64,000 bases of DNA from Ascaris suum. Lineage: Eukaryota > Nematoda > Chromadorea > Rhabditida > Ascarididae. Position numbers and translations under genes: made by a program. Below are positions 1 to 13,613 of this stretch, in pieces. Each line of letters begins with the position of its first letter. Positions within the stretch are counted from its first letter, which is position 1. Under the pieces are notes generated by a model. The model worked only from the letters and a program-made list of their open reading frames with translations. It was not told the DNA's origin and searched no databases. The stretch covers positions 7,936,001 through 8,000,000 of the forward strand of contig CM024181.1 in NCBI GenBank assembly GCA_013433145.1, written 5' to 3'.

Positions 1-538
1 TTTTTATTCTCATTGAGAAGAATGTAATTATTATTTTATAAGAAATAATTCACTAATAGGGGGAATCTGTTCTCTTTTTTTTTTCTTCGGCTTAAAAAAA
101 ATCATTTTCGACAAAAATTGTTTTTTTTTTCATGAGAAAATTCATGAAAAAAGTGATCAGGTGAAAAAAGACTTTTTTATGGAGCGAAAATTTGTTTGTT
201 TTTTTTTCTTTGAAGAAAAATTTTCTAATTTTTTTCAATTAATAGCACATTTTTTATTGGCATCAAAAAAAAATTTTTTTTTTCTGCATGCAAATTGATG
301 AGTTATTATTCGCTAATGAGAATGTAGGGAATACTTCTCATAAATCTTTTCATTATTTCCTTCTCACAAGCATATATTTTCCGCATCGTTTCTAGAAAGG
401 CGCTATTTTTCTTAACACTATTTCATAATTTGCATGAAAGTGATATTGCTTTTGCACAAGATATTAGCCGGATTGTTGTGAAGTTCCCTCCCCCTCCTCA
501 CCTCCAATCCCGCCTTCACGCCTCAAAATGATACAGCG
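1..538. other. AT-rich stretch without a gene
   Basis: Poly-T and poly-A runs dominate. A C-rich pyrimidine tract lies at about 487-515, just before the first ORF. No ORF, RNA gene or repeat unit was recognised. Confidence 0.5.
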
Positions 539-760
539 ATGGTATTATCCTTCCATAACCCAAGATGGTGTAGGGACTTTGTGGTGACAACAAGAATTTC
601 GGTGAGTAATGCGGGATTACGACGGAAGGACGGGATGCCATATAGAATAAATAAAGCGGTCGTCTCTAAACGACAGATACAGACTAGGCAATTTGTGGAG
701 AAAGCAACAAGTCCAGTCGAAATCACTGTTTATATTTTCGCATCAGCTGAGTCTCTGTAA
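539..760 (+). CDS. Unrecognised 73-aa ORF
   Basis: A complete ATG-to-TAA frame of 73 codons. It was chosen over the antisense frame because about 64% of its codons start with a purine and nearly 30% with G, as expected for real coding sequence. There is no signal peptide, membrane segment or motif I recognise; the middle is Arg/Lys-rich. A strong GTGAGT donor-like sequence lies inside it after codon 21, so the ORF could instead be a short first exon. A C-rich tract lies just upstream. The product is unknown and it may be a chance ORF. Confidence 0.3.
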   Translation: MVLSFHNPRWCRDFVVTTRISVSNAGLRRKDGMPYRINKAVVSKRQIQTRQFVEKATSPVEITVYIFASAESL

Positions 761-851
761 AAAGGAACAAATGAGGTTTCAAAACAACAAACTTCAGGTT
801 CCGTTCACCAACGGACTACTCTGCGATAATGTGGGATCGTTTGTTAAAACT

Positions 852-953
852 TTTTGTCGGCCTCTTTCATAGTGACCGTTTTGTAGGCCTCTTTTCTGTT
901 AACCGTTTTGTCGGCCTCTCTCTTGCTAACTGTTTTGTCGGTCTTTTTCTATA
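852..953 (+). repeat. 27-bp minisatellite, about 3.8 copies
   Basis: Units start at 852, 879, 906 and 933 and share the core TTTTGTCGGCCTCTTT. The 27-bp period equals nine codons. An ATG-started frame at 829-954 reads through every unit and gives a 41-residue peptide with a repeated FVGLF motif. Differences between units change the amino acids freely, so a non-coding minisatellite is the simpler reading. Confidence 0.8.
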
Positions 954-1004
954 ATAGTGAAACATGCACTCCGATAAAATCAAATATTGAAAAATTGGTT
1001 TCAG

Positions 1005-1132
1005 ACTGCGGGTTAAGAACAATGGATGCCGCATTTACGTCTGAGTCTGAGTAAGAAACTGCCCGAAGGCAAACTGAGGACACATTCGGAGATCAAGTGG
1101 GTACTAACGTTGATCGCACAAGGTATATACAG
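1005..1132 (+). other. Exon-like segment with consensus splice sites
   Basis: The segment is bounded by a TTGGTTTCAG acceptor and an ACAG/GTAAGA donor, both close to nematode consensus. It is 128 bp long and less AT-rich than its surroundings. The best frame starts MDAAFTSESE, meets a TAA, then continues open to the donor. It could be a 5' UTR exon, a decayed exon or a chance pairing of splice sites. Confidence 0.35.
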
Positions 1133-2278
1133 GTAAGAATATTTGCTGCATGATAGATTAAAAGTTGAGAATTACACTAACAGAATAGATATCGTTGAAT
1201 CAAGGTGATAAGATCAACGATACGTTGCGTTGGTAGTTTTATATTGCATTTCTTCGATTATTGTATGAGACTTCTGATAGAAAAAGAAAAAGATTGCTTA
1301 ATCAATTTTTCTCAAAAATAAAAGAAAGATGAGAGTAATATACAAATTAATAAGATATTTATAATTGTTAGCTATAAGTTTACTCAATAAAAAAATATTA
1401 TTTCAAAATATTTTTATTGTTTTCATATATTTAAAAGAAAAGTATATTGTGATGCTATCAGTTTTTATTTGCATAATACCGATGATTAGATTAGTTTGAT
1501 AGGTTGAATGATGTCTCTATAAACACGAAAACGTTACAAACAAATAGCACTCTTTCTTCACTAAAATCGAATGTTACTGTGATCCGTTAAATCAACGCAA
1601 TGACTGCGGTGTCACCATGATAGTTCCTTTTCATCCAAATGTGAGAAGAAAGAGAGAGAGGGAGAGGGAGCGAGAAAGCAAAAGAGAGAAAGTCCATCTA
1701 GCAAGCTGTTTTAGACTGTAAGCAAATTATGAATTACAGTTCTACTGATCTTTGACCATTTCAAATCTTTAAATATCCTTACTGTCTAATTACTTTTGAA
1801 ATATTCCTTCACCAATCAAATCTTATGGTAATCACAAATTGTCATACCTTACCAGTTAATCAAACCTTCAAGGAAATTATGTTTTAAAGGTATCGGACTT
1901 TCCATGACCTTAGGTCATCTGTGCCGGCCATACCTGTGTAGCTGCCTATTTAGGGGAAAAGGTGTCGAGATGAGGGGAGAAGAAGGGATAATACATCGCA
2001 AAAAAAATTTTTTCCACGACATTTTCAGGCTCACTCGAGATTTTTTTTTTCAACAGAGAGATCAGCAAATGATAATTTGATTTTATTTCATCGCATTACT
2101 CCACTTTTTTATTATCTCTAAAAAAAGACCTATTCTTTTCCACACAAAAAAAAAGTCCATTTTTTGCTATGAATTTTTTTCCTCATCAATGACGTCATAA
2201 AATGGAGTCAGCAGAAAAAACATTAAAATCTTTGGTTTGAGCAATCGATCTAATTGAGCTTCGTGGAGGTTGACTTAC
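1133..2278. other. AT-rich stretch without a gene
   Basis: Mostly AT-rich. A purine-rich GA tract lies at about 1648-1690. Around 1888-1980 there is a less AT-rich patch containing GACCTTAGGTC, a short palindrome. Nothing coding was supported. Confidence 0.4.
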
Positions 2279-2328
2279 CGTAGTGCTGTTATTATGCCGG
2301 AAGCGTCGCACCTTTTAAATAAATACAT
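2279..2328 (-). CDS. Possible first exon with GTAAGT donor
   Basis: On the minus strand an ATG (2326-2328) opens a frame of 16 codons, MYLFKRCDASGIITAL, that runs into a perfect GTAAGT donor just below 2279. Ten of 16 codons start with a purine. No partner exon was found at lower coordinates, so this rests on one splice site and a short frame. Confidence 0.25.
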
Positions 2329-3929
<1,601 letters not shown>

Positions 3930-4157
3930 ATGAGAAATTCACCTTCATCAGTCGGCGGATTTGATACCACAATTTTCACTCCACAAGGGAAAGGTGGGGG
4001 AGGAGGTGTGCGGGAAGGAGGGGCTAGGAGCGGTGGAGGAATGGAAAACATAGCACTATACGACGTTAGCGTAGCATCAACCACTGTGGAGCTGCAAGTG
4101 GAGATCAAAAAAACCCTTGATCAAATCATCTTCGATAAATGCCATCACATTTACTAA
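3930..4157 (+). CDS. Unrecognised 75-aa ORF, Gly-rich N-terminal half
   Basis: ATG-to-TAA frame with about 72% purine-first codons. Even outside the G-rich tract the second half keeps the bias. Residues 21-37 are Gly-rich, encoded by a G-rich tract; the last 38 residues start MENIALYDVSV and look like a normal folded or coiled segment. A GTTTAG acceptor lies six bases before the ATG and could serve for trans- or cis-splicing. The antisense frame is also open and Pro-rich, with its own good acceptor (TTGCAG, around 4102), so strand choice is not certain. No family recognised. Confidence 0.35.
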   Translation: MRNSPSSVGGFDTTIFTPQGKGGGGGVREGGARSGGGMENIALYDVSVASTTVELQVEIKKTLDQIIFDKCHHIY

Positions 4158-4637
4158 AGAGTGCATAAATGATCGATGAATTTTTTTTTTTTGGAAATTG
4201 GCAGTAAAAGTAATATTTTTAAATTTGCAACTATGTTGTATTATTATGATGGAATTCTTCGATTTTTTTTAAAAATTACTTTATATAAAATTAGTAAATG
4301 ATAGAGTAAATCTCACGTTTGTAATTTTGAAGCATTTATTTTGATGGTATGAATAGGAAGGAAGAAATATATAGTTGATGATGGTGTAATAAAATCGTTC
4401 AATAAATTGGTTCTGAATAAGTCCTCCCTCAACCCCGAACCCCTTCCCCTCCTCCTCCCCCCACTCCACCGAAAATTGTCGTTTCAGACACTTGATTAAG
4501 CCTGCTGCAATGTTATTTCATTTCAACCCCGAAACAATTTCTCGTCTTTTATTGGCACTTTGATGAAAATAAAGGCTCAAGTCAAATCCCCTTCCGCATC
4601 GCTTCCCTCTCCCCCCCCCCCCCCCGAACCTCTGCAG

Positions 4638-4745
4638 ATCTCCTCACTTTTCGACTCTATCACAAGTCCCGCCGAGGATTTACAGGAAGCCACCGAATTA
4701 TCGGCTCATGCGGTGGTGACAGCTGACTCCTTAAGGCCTTCCTAG
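4638..4745 (+). CDS. Possible terminal exon, 35 aa
   Basis: A CTGCAG acceptor follows a 15-C pyrimidine tract (4611-4625). The frame from 4638 to the TAG at 4743-4745 encodes ISSLFDSITSPAEDLQ and continues acidic and Ala-rich. One third of codons start with G. The same frame is open upstream to an ATG at 4563, through a Pro run made by the C tract. It lies about 480 bp after the ORF at 3930 and could be its downstream exon in phase 0, but the donor needed (GTGGAG) is weak. Confidence 0.3.
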   Translation: MSSLFDSITSPAEDLQEATELSAHAVVTADSLRPS

Positions 4746-5611
4746 ATAACCTCTTTCGTTACTTCTTTCACCTTATTTTCTTGGTTTTTTCCCTGTGGGC
4801 TGTCTTTTGATTAGCTGCGAAACACATGAAAAGCCTCTAAGATTGCAAGTATTACTAACTCATTGCTATCAATCGTTACAAGAGGAGGTTAGTTCATGCT
4901 TATGCCATTTCAGAGCGCTCAAACGGCTTTCACGTTGTTTTTGGAAACGTGCATAAAGAGCGCGCATTTCCCTTCCGCTCACACTGGTAGGAGTACGGAA
5001 GGAGGGAAGAGGAAAAGAGGCGGTCCTTCTTTTGCCAAATGATTCGTCGTCCCCGAGACAATTTCACCTCCATGAATCTTTCCCCTAGCGACGAGAAAAA
5101 CTCCACATGAAGCTTACCCCGCATATGAGGTACTCGATTGTTTCATTGCATGATCTTTTGAGTGTTCCTCAATAGACTTCCTCGTTTTCTTAGTTTGCCG
5201 TGCTTAATGGTCTTCAGCATTTGAATATTTGATAGAAAGCGTTCAATGAAGATAGAAAAACGAAAAAAAAAATGATATCAAAATAAATGAGCAAATGAAT
5301 GCTACCAATTGAATTGAGATTCAACTATGAAAAAAAAAGACATATGGGAATGAAATATGGAGGAAGACGCATTTGGCGAGAAGAAAAGTAAATCAATGCT
5401 GAAAAAAAAATAAATCAAAACTGATTTGTGAATGCATTGATTCGATGTGATCGCTCGATAAAATATCGATCATCACTTTCTACGAAAACAAATTTGCTTT
5501 GCGATTGTGGCATTATAGTAACGCCATATTTATGCGTATATGCGTATATCTGTGAAAGCAAATGTCTGTCTTTGTGTCTGTCTGTTGGTTTCAATTCGAG
5601 AAGTGCTCAAG

Positions 5612-5652
5612 CTATAACTAGGAACTCACTAGTTATACTATAACTAGGAACT
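5612..5652. repeat. 15-bp direct repeat with internal hairpin
   Basis: CTATAACTAGGAACT occurs at 5612-5626 and again at 5638-5652. Between them CTAGTTATA (5629-5637) pairs perfectly with TATAACTAG (5613-5621), leaving a 7-base loop. Confidence 0.85.
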
Positions 5653-5934
5653 TTATTGGTCATGATGCACATCGCAAGATTTTTTTTTTGTCAAAATCGT
5701 AAAGAATTAGAGAAATTTTGGCAAAAAAAAAACTTGAATACAGCAAATTTGTAGATCTAGCTTTAATAGTTCTCAAATTGAAGCTAACAGTCATCGGTGT
5801 TCTTTGCTTCTGCGTTAATTGGGCTGTGAAAAAAAAAAACCATTTTCTTGCAAAAATTTCTGACAACACCTATCACCTTAACTAACTATCAATGCACAAT
5901 TTTGTCTATTCGCCATATTTTTGATAATTTTTGC

Positions 5935-5967
5935 TACCGGTCGGTCTGGAGATGAGTATATAAAACC
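5935..5967 (+). promoter_or_regulatory. ACCGGTCGGT motif with TATA box, copy 1
   Basis: ACCGGTCGGT at 5936-5945 is followed 13 bases later by TATAAAA (5959-5965). The same arrangement recurs at 61.2 kb. It is probably a promoter-like fragment of a dispersed element. No transcript start can be seen. Confidence 0.4.
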
Positions 5968-6419
5968 TCATATAATAATAGCTATTCTGGCATGTTTTTT
6001 TTTTCAACGTTTTCTGTTTATATTAATCGTATTTTGTGTTTATATTTAGATGTGCTTTAGATTCAAAGAAAAATTCGTGAACGCATTCATATAGTAGTAA
6101 TTTAACATTATAGGCTAAACTACGAAATATTTGTAACTAACGTAGTATATATTACTTTATTTGTATACGCTAAAAGTTTTGCTTTATTATTAATAACGGA
6201 TAGTAATTTAATTTTTTGAGCATATTATTTTCGCCTTATTCGTTCACCATCTCAGATTATCTATGCGTGAATAGGTCCCTAAAGAATTACCAACTTTCTG
6301 TCTTCAACTAGCATGCATAATGCAATCACTTCTTTTGAATAGTCAATGCACAAAATATGTGACATGGCTCGACAACTAGTTTCAGATGGAAATGCAATCG
6401 CAGACGTGGTGTGACTGCC

Positions 6420-6560
6420 CTAAGTGGAAGAGGGTAGGGTAGGGTATAAGAGAGATCCAGTGTTATCTGCAGTGGATGTAATTTTTTTTTCAAGAAGACC
6501 ACTCTTTCTATCAGTGTTTTTAATGTAAAGTCTCAGATTTGCGGTTGTTGAAGTGAAGTA
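6420..6560 (-). CDS. Possible terminal exon, 46 aa
   Basis: A TCCTGCAG acceptor on the minus strand opens phase 0 at 6560 and the frame runs 46 codons to a TAG at 6420-6422. About 61% of codons start with a purine. The sequence begins YFTSTTANLRLYI and ends in a Ser/Pro/Thr-rich tail. No upstream exon or poly(A) signal was identified. Confidence 0.3.
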   Translation of the reverse strand, partial: YFTSTTANLRLYIKNTDRKSGLLEKKITSTADNTGSLLYPTLPSST

Positions 6561-8901
6561 CTGCAGGAATTTTACCCGCTGATGGGAAGGGGAAAACGAG
6601 AGAGCGGAAAGGAATAGTAAATATAACGCTAAAATTCCGCTGAATTGATGAGTGCATTCCATTTTTTTTTTTTTTGCTGAACTAAACGCCGAAATATTTT
6701 TCCACATTTGCTAATATTTATGAATTGTTTCGTTCAAAAAGTGACACAATCCGTAAAGAGTTTCGCGTTTTTCAAAGATTCATCACGAGAGTGATGTCTC
6801 TTCATAGGGAAAACTCGTCTAATGACAATTTTTTGTTGAGCACCACTCTTCACTTATCAAATGCCTTTAAGCGTCGAACACACCTCTCTCGGCGGCTTCT
6901 TGCTAATTCTCATTTCCCATATAATGAATCGCAATAATCATTTTCAACAATTTGTCCACTTAAATGCTTCTCGTATTATTTTCTAACTAATACGATCGTT
7001 TCAAATTAATTCTCATAAGAAATATTGCTCACATTTTTGTTTATCAGTTTATCAAAAGTGAACATCATATGAATCGTTCATATTGCGAAATTAAGTATTT
7101 CAATGATTGAACGAGTTTTCGATGAAATTTCCTCCCCGGGTAAGGAAAGATGAGATGGGAAGGGCGTAAGAAAGGATTTTTTCTCGCTTTCATAGTGAAG
7201 AAATTACCCTTGTTTAACTTATATCAGCGAGTTTTTCTTTCGCTTATTCTCTATTTCTCGCAAAAAACGCTCCACTTCCTTATGTCCTAATTCATCAGTC
7301 GCCATAACTATTCCGCTGAGTCATTCTAGCTTTTTTAATCTATCATTCCCTTAGGAAATTCTGCATAGTATACCGTTTATAACGACTGAAAAAAATTCTC
7401 TATTTGTATCGTATCGTCGATTTTTTTGCTCATTTAATTCATTGATAGTTACATCAGGGAAACAATATAAAGAATTCATATTCGAAATAAAACGTTTCAT
7501 CCTTACTATTGATATATTTATGAAATAAAACATTTAGTATAATATATTTATAAAATAAAGCATTAAATGTAATTTATTCATGTGAAAATCATGAGATATT
7601 ATAGAGTGATTGAAGTTGAACTATTGGCATGATGATGTATAGATAAAGACTTTTGCATTCACTAATTAACTCACCTATAAGCTACCTATATACCGCATAT
7701 TACAGGTGTGCAAGATACTTTTTAAAATAGGAGCCACTGATGTGTTCGTTAGCATTTTCGAACATAACATTTTTCTCGACGTGTCACAGCGTTCTTATAC
7801 GACAAATCTACCACTAGAATAAATCATACACACTGAATTGGATAGCAATTATAAATGAAGGGGAGATTGCTTTAATTAAATTGTTGAAATTGATCAATAC
7901 TGGTGATAAAATCGATTTAGTGAGGTGTTTTTTAACAGATGAAGGAATATTAGCACATCTCAAAAATTCCTTTATCTTTCTTCAATAGAATTTTTGCGTC
8001 TTCGTCTTCCATTTTTTTTTCCTCGAAATTGAAAAAAAAAACCTTTTTTTTTCGATGAGAAATAATTTTTGTTGAATATTTTCTTCATTTTCGAAAATTT
8101 TTTTTTCCAATTGAACAAAAATCTTTTCATGAGATATAATGCAATCAGAGGCAATAGAAATTTCATCGATATTTTTTTCGAAATGATTTTTACAATGAAG
8201 ACAATCAATCAATCATATGAAGTGTCGTCTCTTTCCGAAAACGTTACTTACCCGTGAGGCGCAAATGCTTTCAGTAATCTATTTTTCATAGTGGTGTCGA
8301 ATGAAAATATAGTCATTATTTGTTGTGTTGATCGGAATTTTTGAATCCATGTATTTTTTTTTTTTTTGAAATGAGTTTACAACGCTGATCTAGCGCTTAG
8401 TAAATTTGCAGTTGCCGGGAAATTTTTATGGGAAGATATTTCCCATGCTAAGATTCCTTCGTTGATTAGATCCCCCTTTTTTATTAGAAACAATTGTTTC
8501 CTGTTATATTTGGGGAATGCAACATGCCTCATTGATATTGACGATGAATGAGGCAAATTCATCAAAGAAGATATGGAAAGAGATATTTGAAACGTCAACG
8601 TTTACGATCACAACTATTTTCTATAACCTTAATAGTTGTATTTGATTATGAAAGATGTATGATAATTTCCGCTGAAAGCGATTGATAAATATTAATGTAT
8701 AGTATGCCATGAAATAAAGCCTCAATATATGGCCTTCCGTTTAAAAAAAAACTCCCGTTCCCGAAGAATTCATGAAATCGATAATCAACGGGGAAATAAC
8801 CTAATATTATATAGTCATAAATCGGTCCTGAAATATCTGCTAAAAAAACGGTAGAATCAATGTGCATGACGGATAGGTAATGAACAGTATTAAAAACGGG
8901 A
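6561..8901. other. AT-rich stretch without a gene
   Basis: Long poly-T and poly-A runs, with open frames that are Lys/Phe-rich products of those runs (for example around 7972-8212). A short GC-richer patch lies at 7134-7170. Nothing coding was supported. Confidence 0.45.
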
Positions 8902-9120
8902 ATGGTGGAAGGAGGAGGTGAAGGAGAGGTGCAACGGGACAACTACACATTCAAATTGCAAAATTTTGCAATCTGCACTATGTATTCAAATTGCAAGGGA
9001 AAATTCCATTGCAAAAATTTTGCAAAAAGTTACTATTGCAATATTGTTGATATGGGAGAGGCGTTAAAAGTGGAAAAATTGTACGACGCTGTACTAAGCA
9101 TAGAACGTAGTCAAAAATGA
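8902..9120 (+). CDS. Unrecognised 72-aa ORF with TGCAAA repeats
   Basis: ATG-to-TGA frame beginning MVEGGGEGEV, encoded by a purine-rich tract, followed by repeated TTGCAAAATTTTGCAA words that give recurring Cys/Lys/Asn/Phe residues. Purine-first codons are about 72%, but much of that comes from the tract and the repeats. The last 20 codons look more like ordinary coding sequence. It may be a chance ORF. Confidence 0.2.
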   Translation: MVEGGGEGEVQRDNYTFKLQNFAICTMYSNCKGKFHCKNFAKSYYCNIVDMGEALKVEKLYDAVLSIERSQK

Positions 9121-10175
9121 ATATTTATGTGAATGCCGCACTCATTTTATTGTTAACAAACAACATAAAGAGGCAGGCCGAATGGCTACAGAAAATTTTT
9201 TTCACTAACCTTGTGATTGAATTTTTTCGAGCAGCTCAATCGTTTTTTTTTTTCTATACAACTATTGTGTTTAATTTAGCGCTGCATATATATCACAACT
9301 AAATTTCTATTCAATTATTGTAGATTTTCGATTCTATGATATTTTGATAAGTATTTCATATCAGTGATAATCGATTTGTTGAATTTGTTTGTCTTCTTTT
9401 TTTTTTCTCGTTTTTTTCATTATTTGCAACAAATTTCACTAATCGTATTTGATGAGAATAAAAAAAAAGGTGTAATATTTACGTATTTTTTTTAATGTAT
9501 TGTTTTTTTTTAATTTGCTAATATTATTTATTGATCTCATAGGCAATGAATTTTTTAATGCTATACGCGATTGCTTGAAAAAAAAATTTTTTTTTCAGCA
9601 GCAAAAAAAAATTAATGTTCATTGATGAAATTTATTTGTTTTTTTTTGCCAGTATTTATTGGCTATTTAAAGTGTCTAATTGATTCATTAGCTCAATAAT
9701 TAGCAACGTTCAACTGATAGGAGTAAATTTATTGCAAAATGTGAAAGCTTTTTTTAAAAATAAAGTTGCTGGATTTTCAAATTTTATTCTGTTATAGAAT
9801 AGCTGAAAATGAAAAGATCTCAATATAAAAGTGAAAAATATTTGCAGTGATTATTTTAGTATTCATACGATGACTATCTCTTAAAATTCTTGAACTTATA
9901 CTTGTAGTTCAAGCGACCTCTTCATGTATACCCGAGATTGCTTGAAATAAATAGTTGCAAGTAAACAAGTAAATCGTATTGTATGTTTTATGAGTCGGCT
10001 GAACGAATAGATTTCATCTTATCATTTAGAAATTCTAGTCGACTTCACTAACAATTCGTTGCACAATTTAGAGTCTCCTACAATTTTTTTTTTTTTTTTG
10101 CAAAAGCTATCGATATAAATTAGTAAATAGATGAATAAATAAACAAATAAACAAATAAACAATCAAGTGGACTAA

Positions 10176-10231
<56 letters not shown>

Positions 10232-13200
10232 CATTTAGTACAATAATTGAATCCAATAGCATTTTCAATGGAATTCATCGTATTATCGCTTAAATTTTTA
10301 ATTTCTTTCTAATGAAAGCGATTGTAAGCGAAGAATTGAATTTTCATCGATTTTATGCATAACATTCAATATGATAAACAAAAAAAGCTTCGCTTGCAAT
10401 GGCTTTTACTTATCGAAATTCCTAAAAGTCAAAAAATTACTTAAATTTGAATAGTGTATCTAATATTCATAGATTTGCTAAATCACAAAAAATTCATCGC
10501 ATATCCAAATGTAATTTTTGCATTACAATAAACAAAATCTCTCGAAATTTTCCATTGAAGAAACACCTATTTTGATGAGGATTTTTTTTTTCTGCAATTA
10601 GTAAATAATATTTCACCTTGTAATTGAGCGATGAGAAGTTCATTCCATTTCAAATGGGCTTCTTTCGATGCTACTGCTAACTTCGATCACTATATGAAAA
10701 AACCTCATGAATACAATTGCTGTTGCTCTATAGTAATACGATTTTTTTTTAAATCCAAAATGTTGTTGTTCATTCTACCACTGATTTGGGGTAGGTTTGG
10801 GCGGTAGAGGAAGGTGGGGAAGAAGGTGGGAAGAAGCGCTGGAAAAGCTCTAAACTTAACGTTAATGCTATCGCAAAAATAATTTCTGACAATTATTAGT
10901 CAAATGTATTTTCGATTATCGATTGAAGTGTATTATCGAAACTCATTGCAAATTTCGATGCTAAATGAACCGATTATTTGAATTAATTACAATTTTTATG
11001 CAAGAATTCCACTATATTGTATTAATCTTCTATGGTTTTTAATGAGAATTTAATCGTATCGTTTAATTTTTTGAAAGGAAATTCATTGAGTGTAATGTCG
11101 GATTTTATAATAGCTTCTGAGCGATTATAAATTGTGACGAAAAATGAAATACAACCATTTAATAAAATTTTTTAAAGGCAATGAAATTATTGCTGAACTA
11201 ATTAAAATTCTCCAATTTGCACTATTGAGACAATATGAGACGTTGCTTAATTTCCATCTTTATTTTCACATTTTTTCATAAAATTTGAATATTTATTTCA
11301 GAAACAATTAAAGAAGAATATGGAGGATCTATTTATAAAGAGCTTTTTTTTTAAATCATTAGTAATAAGGAGATCCGTTTCTTCTGAGAATACTGATAAC
11401 TAGATTTTATTGTTGATGGTGATCGAATGTGAGATGACGAGAGATAGAATTGTTTATTCTTAACAATTCGGCACCTTATACCATCACCAAAACTATCGTA
11501 GAGAACGTTCATAAGGCAATGATGTGGCGTATAAATGCCCTCTGGCTATTTAGATTATAGCACATCGTGCAAGAGCATTTAAAAGAAGTACAGAAGAAAA
11601 ATATTTACCGAAATTGGAATGACAAGAGATTATATAAATTTTAAGAGAATATTAGCTATATTAATTGAGTAATATAATGGAAATTAGAGTCGAAAAGAAA
11701 AAAACTGAAAAAAAAGATTTAAAAAAACAATGCAAATGAAAGAGAGAAAAATAAAATTAAAATGTTAACTTAAGTGTGGAATATGATTGCTAGCATTCAA
11801 TTTTTTTTAAAATAAGCCTATTTTTGAACTTGTCGCTCATTCGTATTTTATTTCTTTCTGCATATTCTTCTTTCTCTCTCTTTAGTCCTCTTCTCAACTT
11901 CCCTTTATGTCATCTATCGAAGTTGAATAGATAAAATCACTTAGTTATCTTCTCTCTAAATTTCGATTATTTGAATAACTTTTCATTCATAACATCTTAG
12001 AAATTATATATGCAAAGAGCATAAATAAGCTCTTGCATTTCTCATAAATGTTTTGGGCTAATTCTTTGTGATGAGGATATAAGATATGCAAATCTCAAGA
12101 GTATACCAATAGATCATAGTCTTCATATATTCGGCTTTCTTTCCATCTACTATTTTTTAAATTCCTTTTAGTGCTCAATGAAAGTGTTTCATAGAGGATG
12201 TTATTAAAATGAACATATACGTTAAATGAAATATGTAAATATATGTACTCTACATTAGTGATTATTTCATATCCTGGATGCAAATTTGGGATGAGAAAGA
12301 GGAAAGAAAAATAAAAGAGAGAATATCAATACGTTTAAATATCTCTCGATTAAAATTGCCTTTCAAAATTTTTAGAATTTTTGGTAGATTTTGAAGAAAT
12401 GCACTTCTTGGCTAGCGAAATGCAGAAAGCGGTTGCTTGCGCTTGTATTCGCCTTTTTTTTTCTATTTTCCTTGCAAATTACTATTTGCTTACAAAAAAA
12501 AAACAATCTGTTTTTTTTTTCTATTTGAAACGTCAGTTTCTCACTACAAACTATTAGCGATATAGATAGGTCGGAGAATTTAAGAGGATAGCGAAGTTTA
12601 AGAGGGGAGATAAAGATAATAGTTGAAAGGATGAGAGTGAGGATATATCATAGATTTTGAAAAATTTCACGTAATATTTCAATATTCGAAATATATAGAT
12701 GAATAATTGGAAGATTGAACTTCTTTTAAAAAAAACTTTCATGAATGCTAAAAAAAATGATGGAAATTTTAGTAGTTTTATTAAAAATTTCAATGAAACA
12801 CTCATATTATAGATAAAGAAATTTGATGGAGAAATTTTCTTTCCCAAACTTTTTTCTCTCATATTCTCCTTATAATGCAATCTATTACAAGATACTCTTA
12901 TTTTCGATTATGTTCATTCTAATTGCGGAAAAAACTTTTTCATTTTTTTTATTTATAGACAGTGGAATTCATATTTTATGCAAATGATGCTTCATTATGA
13001 GAGCTAATAGACAATGTTTGAGACTGATGGATAAAGAAATATTTGCGAGAAATTACGGCTTTATGATGTCAATAGATCAAACTTTTTTAATCGATAGACA
13101 AAACTAAAGAATTACCCTATATAAATCATTCTTTTAAGAAAGTTTGATAAGCTTTCGCAAAGTTTCTTTTTTTTTTGCAATTTTACACTAATAACCATAA

Positions 13201-13504
13201 AACTTTATCATATATATTTTGTAACTTTTTTTTTCGTACACTTTGAATGGAATAAAAAAAAATAAAAATTAAGCCAACAATTTTAAAAAAATATTTTTTT
13301 TTTCATTTCTTTAACTATTAGTCGTTTTTATGATTTTACACCCAAAATAAAGAAGAAGATAGTTTGTTAATTTGTCAAGTTTTATTAGTATCAATTCGCG
13401 CGTATTTCAGTATTGGCAACTTCTCACGGTGCTATTAAACCGCTAAAAGAATTGGAAAAAGCTTGTGAAGAATATTAAGAAATATATCAATTGAATCGTA
13501 CTTT
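9121..13504. other. AT-rich stretch without a gene
   Basis: About 4.4 kb of low-complexity sequence with many poly-T runs. It includes a 22-bp perfect palindrome of nine A and nine T at 9576-9597 and an AAAT array. Some T-rich frames are open (12554-12880 on the minus strand), but their composition is that of the background. Confidence 0.5.
10133..10230. repeat. (AAAT)n array, partly (AAAC)
   Basis: Tetranucleotide array. It starts with mixed AAAT/AAAC units to about 10164, breaks for roughly 15 bases, then runs as clean AAAT to about 10230. Confidence 0.9.
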
Positions 13505-13613
13505 TCATGATGTTATGGCCCGGAGTGCATCACCTGGTGATCGGCCTATTGACGACGTAGGTCTTTGTTGTTCGGAGTTTCCTTCTTCTAGCCTTTCTCC
13601 TTCCACGAAGTGT

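Larger units (their letters stand above)
4746..6419. other. Mixed stretch, one GC-richer island
   Basis: At about 4900-5130 there is a GC-richer island. The longest frame is on the minus strand (4930-5124, 64 codons), but its purine bias is poor (about 42%) and two plus frames are also open. I do not call a gene there. The rest is AT-rich. Confidence 0.4.

Noticed and set aside
12554..12880. 108-codon minus ORF rich in Phe, Lys, Ile and Ser
   Set aside because: Composition equals the AT-rich background and no splice or bias evidence supports it.
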